From contig CM076996.1 in the NCBI GenBank assembly GCA_039090855.1, positions 47,830,469 through 47,894,468 on the forward strand: a stretch of DNA of 64,000 bases, given 5' to 3'. The stretch comes from Macrothele yani. Its lineage: Eukaryota; Arthropoda; Arachnida; Araneae; Macrothelidae. This document shows positions 54,836 through 64,000 of the stretch, piece after piece. Under the pieces are notes generated by a model. That model did no database searches, had not been told where the DNA came from, and saw nothing but the letters and a program-made list of their open reading frames with translations. Each line of letters begins with the position of its first letter. The stretch's first letter is position 1. The position numbers and the translations under genes were made by a program.

Positions 54836-56095
54836 AACTAGTCAGAACATTTCCTCTGTTCAACCACAAAACGTCACCTAGCATTATAAGGACATCATAT
54901 AGTTTATTCCCAAAATGCCAGAAGAGGCTCATTGTTCGAATGAAAAACTAACATGTTATTAATTTCGCAAATATGAACATGAAATAAAATACTATCAAGA
55001 GCCAGTAACGCACTGAACTTAAAACGATTACAAAGTCCCTAGGACAGGGACTTTTCAACAAAATTTAACTTTTACAGTTTTGAATTTTAGGCTGAGGAGC
55101 CTACAGATCTACATACTAAAACTGAGATAGGAGAAGCAGCACATCAATTCTTAGGTGCTTACATTGCCTGTAAGATTGGCTAACCCCTATGTCATAAAAA
55201 AAAAAATATCTTTGAATATATTCATTCCCACGTGGAGTTTCTTTGTTCGCATTATTTTGGGGCACACGGGCGAAATCAGCATGTTTTGAGGCTGTTGGTC
55301 TCTGATACCTGAAATTAATCACACTACTGTTGGTTTCATCTAAGTATTTGAAGTGTATTGTACCTGTCTTATATAGCAATCGGATTATTTGAAGGGTGCG
55401 TTAATGAGAGAAACACCAGCCGAAGGGTGTTTGCAGGTAGCCCCACGTAGGTGAGGATTAACTCCGAAACCCGATTAAGTGGGAGTGGAAATTTTCTGAA
55501 GTTTTTAAGAGAGAAGAGACACTTCGGAAGTGGAAGAGAGATATAGATAGACGGGACGTTGGTTATCCAGGGAAAGGTCGGGGTCGAGCAATTCGCCTCA
55601 CGGCAGACGAAAGGAGTTTCCGGAGAATGATCGGAGTTTGGTGTCGGCGTAGCAGCGGCGTCGATGTTCGAAAAGCACGAAGTTTGGTTCTAGGGACCAC
55701 ATGGCACGGACACAAACCAAATCAATCAGGCATTCCATTAACCTGCCCTTCGATAAGTCCAAAGCCACATAACACAAATAAACTGTTAGTTTTTTGTTAT
55801 TGTTACGAAGGGTCCGAACTCTATATTTTTCATGCTGTGATTGTATGGAACGCACCAACATTTGTGACGGCTCTCAGAAACGTCTCAGGCCTTTTTGTCA
55901 TTTTTTCAGTTAAATGCTTAATATGTATAAGTGCACGGGTGATAAATACTAACAAAAAGTATGCAACACATTAAGACACTCATGCAAAGCCCCTAGGCCA
56001 AAGGCATTTTCCGTAGAATTTTTGCTACAGTCATATTTCGTATGTTTAAATCAAGAAGAAAAAGTAATAAACAGATGGCAATATACACTCATCGT
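54836..56095. other. Interior of element D, no gene recognised
   Basis: No protein family is recognisable in the short frames. With 60439-61044 this is probably the original interior of element D before the Tc1 and LINE inserted. Confidence 0.4.
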
Positions 56096-57241
56096 CAAAA
56101 AAAAAATAGTTGCACCTAGAAGGAAGCAACCCAGAGGCATTTAACTTGGTGGCTAGGTTTTACATCGTAAGACATGCAAATGACTCAAGTATCACTCTCG
56201 GCCGGGCATGTGACGCCAACAAGGAGGGGATGTAACGCTGTGCCTGACCGGCTATATAAGGTCGCCCCGTTGCGCGCGTGCTTGACATCGTGACTCGTGC
56301 TGTTGTGTTGGTTGCATCCTTTGCAAGTGAAGTATGCTTCGGAGAAAAATTCGGAAGCAATTCGAGCATTTGGAGGAGTTTGAGACGGACCGCATCGTCG
56401 GGCTCCGGGAAGCGGGAAGGTCGTATCGCCGTACTGTGCGCCATATTGGTCGTGCGAATATCACCATAGCACGCTGTTGGCGGCAGTGGATAGAACAAGT
56501 CACACAGCAGCGACACAAAGGGTCTGGGAGACCTAGATGAACTACGGAGAGAGAGGACCGACGGGTTGTCCGACATGCGTGGAGTGACCCAACAGCCACG
56601 ATTGCGGATATTCAGTGAGCAGTGGTGACCTCCATGCATCGTCCGATTAGTGCCAGCACCATTGGCAGACGGCTGCATGACGTAGTACTACACTCACGCA
56701 GACCGTTACGACGACTGCCCTAACACCATTGCATCGTCGCCAAAGTGCAATGGTGTCGTTCCAGACTGTCAAGGAGCCACTCAGAATGGCAGCAGGTGAT
56801 CTTCAGAGACGAGTCCCGCTTTTGTCTTGGCGGAGACGACCAACGAATCCGTGTGTGGAGGCACCGTGGTTATCGCCAAGATGAACGGTTTGTTGTCAAG
56901 CGCCACAAGTCAAGAAGGCCTGGTGTCATGGTGTGCGGTGCAATTGACTACGATGCCAGATCACCTTTGGGAGTTCATTACAGGCAGTTTGACAGCCCAG
57001 CATTACGTTAATGAGGCCCTGCAATCATTGGCCCTACCCTTTTGAATGCTCACTCCGGTGCAATTTTCCAACAGAACAACGCTCGTCCGCATACTGCTGC
57101 TGTCTCGAGATCTTGCCTTCAAGGCACTGACACTCTGCCATGGCCAACCGCATCGCCAGACCTATCGCCGATTGAAAATGTGTGGAATGCTATTGAACGC
57201 GCTATCCACACTCCACCGCTACCGCACAATCTGCAAGGAAG
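56096..57241 (+). pseudogene. Tc1 transposase relic truncated at its 3' end by the RTE LINE
   Basis: The left terminus CACTCATCGTCAAAAAAAAA (56096) follows TA. Coding starts at 56334 ('MLRRKIRKQFEHLEEFETDR'), with helix-turn-helix 'GLREAGRSYRRTVRHIG' and stops at 56538 and near 56616 and 56721. The catalytic part reads 'QQVIFRDESRFCLGGDDQRI' (first Asp, about 56780-56840), 'FQQNNARPHTA' (about 57063-57095; Asn replaces the second Asp) and 'SPDLSPIENVWNAIERA' (Glu, about 57155-57205). The sequence stops at 'PLPHNLQ' where RTE copy 2 begins at 57242. The right terminus is missing beyond the LINE. Confidence 0.9.
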
Positions 57242-57450
57242 GGGATGTAAGGTCAGGTGATGCGTAACATCACAGCCTCTCCTTGAAAAATGTCAACCCC
57301 ACCTTCTCGTGGTGCATCCTGTTCCCACTAAAGGGGCTCTAACGACTGCCAATAGCGGCATAACTATACCATCGGGATTAGAGGAAATGCTATCACACAC
57401 TCACCAACCCGCTTGGCCAGCGTGGTGAGTTATGGCCAAACCCCTCCAAA

Positions 57451-58824
57451 ATGACTCCACAACTTAAATCGTGGCCCTCAGTCTCCGGCAGCTGGAATGT
57501 ACCTGGCCAAGGCAGCGGCCAGTGCGAAATGAAGGCAGAGGGTGCTAAGAATCACCGGAGGACCGGACTAGGCTGCCATCTGATGCTGACCTTGGCTACT
57601 TTCAATAGACGCTCCCTATCTTCTGATTCAAGGCTTCTTGAATTGGAAGAGGAACTACAAAGGATCAAGTGGGACATCGTCGGGCTAAGTGAGGTAAGGA
57701 GAAAAGGAGAAGATCTCATTGAACTGAAAAGTGGACATCTCTTCTACTATCGTGGGACAGATACTGGCAGAACTAGTGGTGTTGGATTTATAATAAACAA
57801 GAAACTGAAGGATAAAGTGGTAGAAGTTGAAAGTTCCTCTGACAGAGCGGCACGACTCGTTATCCAACTCTCGAGAACATACCAGGCTCAGATTATTCAA
57901 ACTTATGCACATACCGCAAGTCATCCTGAAGAAAAAATTGAAGAATTTTATGAGGAAATTCGTCATCTAAATAATAAAGATAAGCAGCACTTGAAGATAA
58001 TTATGGGAGATTTGAATGCAAAAATAGGGCAACGGCAACCGAACGAAACTTCAGTAGGTAAATTCGGTCACGGCAACAGAAACCAGCGTGGAAATACTCT
58101 CGTTGAGTTTGCAGAGGCAGAAGGGATTTTCATCTTGAATTCCTTTTTCAAGAAAAAGTCGCACAGGAAATGGACATGGAGACATCCAAATGGGACGACA
58201 AGTGAAATTGATTTTATTATGTGTAACAAAAAATTCGTCATAGAAAACTGCAGTGTGCTAAACAAGTTCAACACAGGTAGTGACCATAGATTGGTGAGAT
58301 GTAAGATGCACCTCAACACTAAACTCGAACGTGGCAAGCTTATAAGACAAACAAAATGTATTGACATAACCAACCTTAAAAAACACAATAATACCTTCCA
58401 GTTGGAACTGAAGACCAGATTCTCTGCTTTAGAAGGCCTAACATCGGAAGAAGTGGATATTTCTGAAGTTAACAGAAAAGTAACCAAAGCTCTTATGGAA
58501 ACAGCAACAAAATTAGCTGGGTGTATGAACAAGTTGCATGTGAACAAATTATCAGGAAAAACCAAAATGTTGATGCAAAAAAAAAAAAAAAGAGAGATGA
58601 GGACAACAAAAGAAGATGTGACTTCCAAAGTGGAATACATAGAGCTATGCAAGACAGTACAAAAAAGTATCACTGAAGACGTAAGGAAATTCAACTGTGA
58701 ACTAGTGAGGAAAGCAATTGAAAGCACCCGAAGTCTAAAGATAGCAAAGGGACATCTCAGTAAGGGAAGAAAACAGACAGATTATAGCACTGGGAAAAGA
58801 AGATGGTTCTGTAACAAGAAATAG
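57451..58824 (+). pseudogene. RTE ORF, endonuclease part (copy 2)
   Basis: The 457-residue frame starts at ATG 57451, 26 codons before the ATG corresponding to copy 1's start (57529-57531), so the longer N-terminus is probably original. Endonuclease motifs: 'LATFNRRSL', 'WDIVGLSEVRRKGED' (Glu), 'QIIQTYAHT', 'IIMGDLNAKIG' (Leu for Phe) and 'FNTGSDHRLVRCKM' (Asp-His). It leaves frame near 58777 through a 4-bp CAGA duplication (CAGACAGATT versus CAGATT in copy 1). The A-run at 58578-58591 adds two Lys codons relative to copy 1. Confidence 0.9.
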
Positions 58825-58825
58825 A

Positions 58826-60406
58826 GGCGAAATTTTGTCAAGAGTGAAAGATTTCTACTCCAAGTTATATGAAAGGGATGATGCACGTACTCCAGACATC
58901 ATGGAAGGTACCAGAGTTCTTCCAGTCCTCCCAGCAGAAGTTGCACATGCAATCAAGAACATGAAGCGGGGAAAAGCTCCAGGAGAAGATGGAAGTACTG
59001 TGGACATCATACAAGAAGCAAGTGGAAAAATCGAAACAGTACTCGCCCAAATTTTCACTCGATGCCTTAATGAAGGGAAGATTACTGAGGATTGGAACAA
59101 TGCTATAATGATCCTGCTACATAAAAAAGGTGACATTGAGGATCTCAGGAACTACACAGCCTCCTATCAGTGGTTTACAAAATCTTCACTAAAGTTCTTT
59201 CACACCGTTTGAAGGTAACACTGAGCATTGCTCAACCGAAAGAACAAGCTGGATTCAGGAGTGGCTACAGCACAATAGATCATATCCACGTACTGAAAGA
59301 ACTAATTGAAAGAGCGAGGGAATATGAACTTCCATTGTGCATGGCTTTTATCGATTATGAAAAAGCCTTTGATTCGGTAAAACCATCAGCAGTTACAATG
59401 CCTCTGAAATCCTGCGGTATTGAAGATGCATAGATTAATATTATTAATAACATCTATGAAAATGCAAGTGCAAAGATTCGGCTGTTTGAAAATACAACAC
59501 ACATAAAAATTGGAAAGGGAGTGAGACAAGGTGACACCATATCTCCGAAGCTCTTTAACGCCACATTGGAAAATGTCTTTCAATTACTGAACTGGGAAAA
59601 CAAAGGGATAAAGATTAATGGAGATTATCTAACCCACCTTCGGTTTGCTGATGACATAGTCATTTTTGCAACTACCTCATCAGAGCTGCAGAGTATGATC
59701 CAAGAACTTGCTGACAAGAGTAAAGAAGTTGAATTAAAAATGAACTTTCAGAAGACAAAAGTGATGTTCAATGCTTTTACACGAAATGAAGATTTATCGA
59801 TTGATGGAGAAAAGCTGGAGATAACAGACACGTACGTTTATCTTGGACAGCAGATATATCAAGTGAGGGTCACATTGATGAAGAAATTAATCGGCGTACA
59901 AAACTTGCCTGGAGAGCTTTTGGAAGAAACAGCATAATTTTCAAGAGCAATATGCCATTATGTCTTAAAAGAAAAGTGTTTGATCAATGCATCCTTCCAG
60001 TGCTTACGTATGGTGCAGAGACGTGGACCTTAACTAAAAGAGACATACAAAGGCTACAGACAACTCAAAAAAGCATGGAGAGGTGCATGCTTGGTGTAAC
60101 CAGGAGAGATAAGAAGAGGAACTCATGGATCCAAAAATGACAAGGGTGGAAGACATCATGATCAGAGTTAAATCCCTGAAATGGCAATGGGCTGGGCATA
60201 CTGCCAGAAAGACAGACCATCGATGGACAGCCGAAATTTTATATTGAATTCCAAGGGACAGGAAAAGACCCAGAAGAAGACCACATGGGAGATGGGTGGA
60301 TGAAATTCGAAAGTATGCGGGAGCGACATGGAGGAGACTGGCACAAGACAGACCGTTGTGGAGGAAACTTGGGGAGACCTTCGTCCAGCAGTGGATTGAT
60401 AATGGT
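58826..60406 (+). pseudogene. RTE ORF, reverse transcriptase part (copy 2), more decayed than copy 1
   Basis: Pieces in order: 'NMKRGKAPGEDGSTVDII' and 'NAIMILLHKKGD' (58835-59212), 'AFIDYEKAFDSV' (59170-59433), 'RQGDTISPKLF' and 'LRFADDIVIFA' (59521-59937), 'LPVLTYGAETWTLTKRD' (59952-60140) and 'FVQQWIDNG' (about 60378-60406). It is interrupted by a frameshift near 59160, TAG at 59431-59433 (tyrosine TAC in copy 1), a frameshift near 59860 and others. The FADD catalytic box is intact. The order and ends confirm full length. Confidence 0.9.
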
Positions 60407-60438
60407 TGACAATGATGATGATGATGATGATGATGATA

Positions 60439-61044
60439 ACAAAAAAATACAGTAGAAACAAAACAAGTATGTTAATATTCGTTTCCACTTAACCAGGATA
60501 TTTTGCTACACCACTCCACATTAAACGTTTAAGACTGATTCTTTTATTTCACCTAGCAAATATTTGGTCGACGTGGGCCCAAGTGTTTAACTTTTTTTTT
60601 CTTCATCCTTAATAAACTAAAAGGATGTTCCAATAAATACTCCACTTTGTAAATTTTACTTACACCAACGAACCGTACAGCTTAACTACACAAACTAAAA
60701 TCACCCGCTCACTGGCTGACGATGCAAAAAGCGACCAGTCCCGAAAGACAGTTTTACTTACGCATCTGCTCATTCATTACTATTATCCAAAGCTTCGCTA
60801 AGGCGACGAGAGTCGCCTCTCTAATCTACGTGGCATTCAGTGCGCTCCAGTCAACGGATATGGAAGGCTGTAATGCGTTACCCAGTTATCCAACTATTGT
60901 AGTGGCACACATTGCATTCAGAAAATCTGGGGACTGGTTACTAATACGTTATTTTTTTCGTAATTTATTAAATTAAAAGAAAAATCGATTTTTTTTTTCA
61001 TTTCCATGCGGGGCTTAGCCCCGAATGCTCATAATGACCCGACG
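60439..61044. other. Interior of element D, no gene recognised
   Basis: AT-rich; nothing recognisable. The expected right end of the Tc1 at 56096 was looked for here and not found. Confidence 0.4.
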
Positions 61045-61218
61045 CCACTGTCGATTGCTTAGTTGAAATTAAGATAGTTCGTCATCAAATCAAAAAAGAC
61101 ATGTTTCTAACAGACGTTAAGAACACGTCAATCAGCAGCAGTCGTATTTTACAATTTTCAGGAAGCAGGCTTTTTTTTTCTATTTTCAAAAAGTGGGCAT
61201 TTTTTCTGTGGGTATTCT
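61045..61218 (-). repeat. Right inverted end of element D
   Basis: On the minus strand: GAATACCCACAGAAAAAATG, CCCACTTTTTGAAAATAG, CGACTGCTGCTGATTGACGT, GTTCTTAACGTCTGTTAGAA and CTATCTTAATTTCAACTAAG, then CAATCGAC. These are collinear with 54655-54835 at roughly 75-80% identity. Confidence 0.8.
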
Positions 61219-61860
61219 TTCAGTGATTCCTGTGCAGCGTGGCAGGGAGTTCGATCGTCTTGGAAGAGAGAACGGTCATTTCCATAATACTACCACATTG
61301 TTCGCAGGGCAGAATTATCCAGAACGCCGTGGTACACTTAAGAGTTCATGGTTTGTGGTATAATAACCAACGGGCCGAGTGCCATCCACAAAAAACAACT
61401 CCATACCACGATGGAGCCTCCGCCAAACTTAACAGTTGGAAGAACACATTCGGACGGAAATCGTTCGCCGGGCTGTCGCCAAATCCTAACATGCCCATCA
61501 GTTTAGAAGACCGAAAAGCGTGACTCACCACACCACAAATAACAGCTTTTCAGTCGCCCACAGTTCAGGAACGACGGGAGACACCACTCCAAACGTCGCT
61601 TCGCATTCATGGTAGTGATGTTATGATTGTGTGCCGGTGCTTTACCATGTTATCCCACACTGTACAACTCTCTGCGGTAAAAGCTATGATATTAACCGAG
61701 CCATTTACAAACATTTCCTACTTCAGCAGCGATGAGAACGGCAGAGGAAGAATGGGATTTCTTATCATGTCTCTTCTCTCACGTTCCGTCAATTTGTGCG
61801 GCCTTCCTGAATGTATTGTTACGACTTTGGAGTGCGGTAATTAATTCGATTAGCAGGTTT
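61219..61860 (-). pseudogene. Tc1 transposase fragment
   Basis: On the minus strand the region reads 'LWCGESRFSVF' (about 61505-61540; first catalytic Asp replaced by Gly), 'DGHVRIWRQPGERFPSECVL' (about 61440-61500), '[18 protein letters not shown]' (about 61385-61440), 'LVIIPQTMNS' and 'FQDDRTPCHAAQE' (about 61225-61260, second Asp). Upstream to about 61860 is the eroded DNA-binding half. The C-terminal Asp-Glu segment is missing because sequence switches to the end of element D. Confidence 0.83.
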
Positions 61861-62138
61861 TGCAAGAGGCGGGAACAATGTCAATTGTTGTGTGAAAATT
61901 AACAGCTAGTGGTTTCCCGCATTGCAAAAGAAGAAAAGAGATAAGAGCCCCTTTTCTTGGAAGGCAGAAATCTGAAGTGGAACATGTGTTTAGTTCGCGG
62001 TGGGGAACGCGATGCGTCGCCCCCAAAGTGCGTGTCGGTCAATTTGGGTGGCCGTATAAGTGTCAATAGATCGGAAAACTTATGGCGTTTGCTAATCCGA
62101 AACTTGGCAGGACAAAGAACTGTCAGTTAAGTTATGTG
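61861..62138. other. Short spacer, no gene recognised
   Basis: No recognisable sequence between the Tc1 fragment and the PLE palindrome. Confidence 0.4.
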
Positions 62139-62254
62139 TACACCAAAAATAACAGAATGCTGTCTAGACACGGTACCAAACAATGGAGATAATTGCTAAC
62201 CTAAAAGATGAACTTTTATTTACAATCTAAAACCATATATACACACGCGAGATC

Positions 62255-62283
62255 TTTCGGACCCACTATGGGTCCATCATCAG
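62255..62283 (-). ncRNA. Hammerhead-ribozyme-like motif, PLE-3 left arm
   Basis: On the minus strand CTGATGA (62283-62277), GGACCC/GGGTCC stem II and GAAA (62258-62255) are followed by GATCTCGCG. It is identical in the core to the right-arm motif, with GATC in place of TATC after GAAA. Confidence 0.66.
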
Positions 62284-62683
62284 GCACCGCAGAGGGGTGG
62301 TTCCGGGATTATATAGCCGGACAAAACAACCCACAATGCAACGGCATGGAGGCGCCGCTCATGTCCACGCATACGCACCTGTTAGAAAATATAAACATGC
62401 AAATTTACAAAAGTACAAGAAACACGATTACGGATTATGATGAAATATACAATGTTGTGAAGTAAAATGTCTCCATGATGAGGGTAGTGTCGACGGCATT
62501 TCATCATTACAACACTGGTTAGCAAATAGAACTATGTACAAGCTTTCAGTGAATAATAAGCCAGTCTTACTTGTAGGTGTTGCTAAGATCTTGAACAGTA
62601 GCAAATAGAGCTATGTACAAGTTTTCAGTGATTAATAAGCCAGTCTTAGTTGTAGGTGTTGCTAAGATCGCGGTGCTGTTCAA

Positions 62684-62846
62684 GATCTTAGCAACACCTA
62701 CAACTAAGACTCGCTTATTATTCACTGAAAGCTTGTACATATCTCTATTTGCTAACCAGTGTTGTAATGATAAAATGCCGTCGACACTACCCTCATCATG
62801 GAGACATTTTATTTCACAACATTGTATATTTCATCATAATCCGTAA
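62684..62846 (+). pseudogene. PLE-3 protein C-terminus, right-arm copy
   Basis: The frame reads 'KILATPTTKTRLLFTESLYI', then 'SLFANQCCNDKMPSTLPSSW' and 'RHFI', aligning with the end of the PLE-1 nuclease (GIY-YIG Glu region and the IP-x-x-W motif). YIG and everything upstream are missing. The left arm holds a partly duplicated inverse copy. Confidence 0.82.
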
Positions 62847-62989
62847 TCGTGTTTCTTGTACTTTTGTAAATTTGCATGTTTATATTTTCTAACAAGTGCG
62901 CATACGTGGGCATGAGCGGCGCCTCCATGCCGTTGCATTGTGGGTTGTTTTGTCCGGCTATGTAATCCCGGAACCACCCCTCTGCGGTC

Positions 62990-63018
62990 CTGATGATGGA
63001 CCCATAGTGGGTCCGAAA
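62990..63018 (+). ncRNA. Hammerhead-ribozyme-like motif, PLE-3 right arm
   Basis: CTGATGA (62990-62996) and GAAA (63015-63018) enclose TGGACCCATAGTGGGTCC, which forms a 6-bp stem II (GGACCC/GGGTCC) with a short loop. This is the canonical core arrangement CUGAUGA, stem II, GAAA. TATCTCGCG follows and would supply the minimal stem III and cleavage-site strand, a compact form known from PLE ribozymes. Stem I was not proven. Confidence 0.68.
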
Positions 63019-63134
63019 TATCTCGCGTGTGTATACATGATTCTAGATTGTAAATAAAAGTTCATCTTTTAGTTTAGCAATTATCTCCATTGTTTGGTAC
63101 CGTGTCTAGACAGCATTCTGTTATTTTTGGTGTA

Positions 63135-64000
63135 TTTAGTTGGCACGAATAGAACAGACATTTTGAATAAGTAATGTGTTTTCTGTACTTATCGGTGAGT
63201 GGACCCACGACATATTCTGAATGCAGAGGCATGCATTTCTTACCTCTTCATCGCGCCGAATGCTTTTAGGAAACAATAAGACTGACAGGAGAGTTTAAAC
63301 AGACCCCTAACGACAGAGCAAGGAATTTGTTGACGAAATGCGAACAAGGCGTCTGGTTCAAAGCCGTGAAGGGAAAAGGACTGGACTCGGGTACAGCAGG
63401 ACCAGAGGAGATCCTGCGGCACGGTACTTTTGCGGGGATAGAAAATATTCTGCCCGAAGATGCCGGCGGTTGACGTTACCGCGAGGAAAGTAGGAGGGAG
63501 GAGGGTGCCTCTTTTCCTGGTGCTAGATCGCACGAAGTACTGGATGTAAATTTCTACAGAGAAATGCAGCAGCATCCCGGAGGTCACATGAAATGATGGA
63601 ATTGCAGCCCCGAGTGACTGAGGTGCACGACGGGTGATGTAGGCGAATCACCGTTGGACAGACGGACGGATCAGCTGGGACGAGCAGACGAACTGATCCT
63701 TCTATCACGTCAGCGGCTTCGTTCCACCACGACATTGGTGCGCATAAATGCGTCCCTGATTTCATGCAGGTGAATCAATAAAGGTGTGTGCACAAGAGAA
63801 AGAGGGAGATGGGGTTCGACTCCTCTCAATTGGTTATAGTGCGCGCTCTGAAATGGGCGTGTCGTCACACAGGTCCGCTTCCAGTATAAATACATCAAAC
63901 ATGGATACCCGAGGAAAATCTGCGTATCTGTAAGTACTGAATTTATGTATGCATGCCAGTTGTGAATAGATTGGCTCCGGTCAGCCAATAGACTTTCGTC
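63135..64000. other. No gene recognised to the window end
   Basis: GC content is higher than average here, but the frames (for example 63240-63587 and 63710-63988 on the minus strand) match no family I recognise and are probably non-coding. Confidence 0.4.

Larger units (their letters stand above)
57242..60438 (+). mobile_element. Full-length RTE-clade LINE, copy 2
   Basis: It starts GGGATGTAAGGTCAGGTGAT at 57242 like copy 1 and ends with a (GATGAT)n tail at 60412-60438, about 3.2 kb. Nucleotide and protein sequence are close to copy 1 (most of the endonuclease differs at only a few percent of residues), so both insertions are fairly recent. No target duplication could be identified; the Tc1 it entered does not resume on the far side. 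Confidence 0.92.
62139..63134. mobile_element. PLE-3 palindrome: two 5'-truncated copies joined head to head
   Basis: The left arm 62139-62669 (outer edge TACACCAAAAATAACAGAAT) is the reverse complement of the right arm 62684-63134, apparently at about 95% or better. The loop is only 14 bp (62670-62683) at the inner sequence GATCTTAGCAACACC. The left arm is longer because a 75-bp segment is tandemly repeated (62521-62594 and 62598-62669). Both arms carry the GIY-YIG C-terminal codons on the inside and the hammerhead-like motif and 3' end on the outside. The symmetrical design repeats that of PLE-1. Confidence 0.93.

Noticed and set aside
63240..63988. Minus-strand frames at the window end as a host exon
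   Set aside because: No conserved motif, splice-site pattern or family resemblance was seen; too short to support.

Overview
This window looks like intergenic or intronic DNA from a large, repeat-rich arthropod genome. The evidence is AT-rich composition, at least twelve Tc1/mariner copies of several subfamilies, RTE-clade LINEs of the kind often misannotated as craniofacial development protein 2, Penelope-like elements (PLEs) with GIY-YIG nuclease domains, a hAT relic, a solo LTR and tRNA-derived SINEs. I found no host gene, rRNA or CRISPR array. The longest reading frames are all transposon frames, and nearly all are broken. Species cannot be fixed from sequence alone; an insect or arachnid fits best.

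Layout. 0-9 kb: a Tc1 relic, a gag-like CCHC fragment without a polymerase, an inverted SINE, a Tc1 with both ends and TA target duplications, an RTE tail and a fold-back MITE. 10-20 kb: minisatellite, degenerate tandem repeats, Tc1 and PLE fragments, a CAGGGTGTCTA-ended element split by a solo LTR with a 5-bp target duplication, and a nearly intact Tc1 (18.6-20.0 kb) with a single nonsense codon. 20-26.4 kb: long inverted repeats bracket a Tc1 relic, a palindromic fold-back element (A) and a ~150-bp-period array. 26.6-29.8 kb: full-length RTE copy on the minus strand. 30-41 kb: a second SINE family with a perfect-looking hairpin, a Tc1, an inverted ~150-bp array, fold-back element B, another tandem array, and a diverged RTE tail. 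41-51 kb: hAT relic, two adjacent Tc1 copies, PLE-2, and a Tc1 (TIRs at 45.68 and 48.99 kb) split by a 2-kb head-to-head PLE palindrome; then a possible piggyBac tail, a possible LTR and a SINE. 51-64 kb: fold-back element C with G-rich repeats; element D (54.66-61.22 kb, ~185-bp inverted ends) containing a Tc1 truncated by the second full-length RTE; a Tc1 fragment; and a second PLE palindrome with clear hammerhead-ribozyme-like cores.

Two structural themes stand out. First, fold-back elements A, B and C have different short tandem words at their ends but share a ~30-bp subterminal box (core TTGCCGTTTCTTGGCC preceded by GTATAA). Second, the PLE insertions are palindromic at their truncated 5' junctions (20 bp, ~930 bp and ~450-530 bp arms), with hammerhead-like motifs facing outward. 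The insertions are nested and most copies are inactive, so the genes do not form a host pathway; the window records successive transposition, truncation and template-switching repair.
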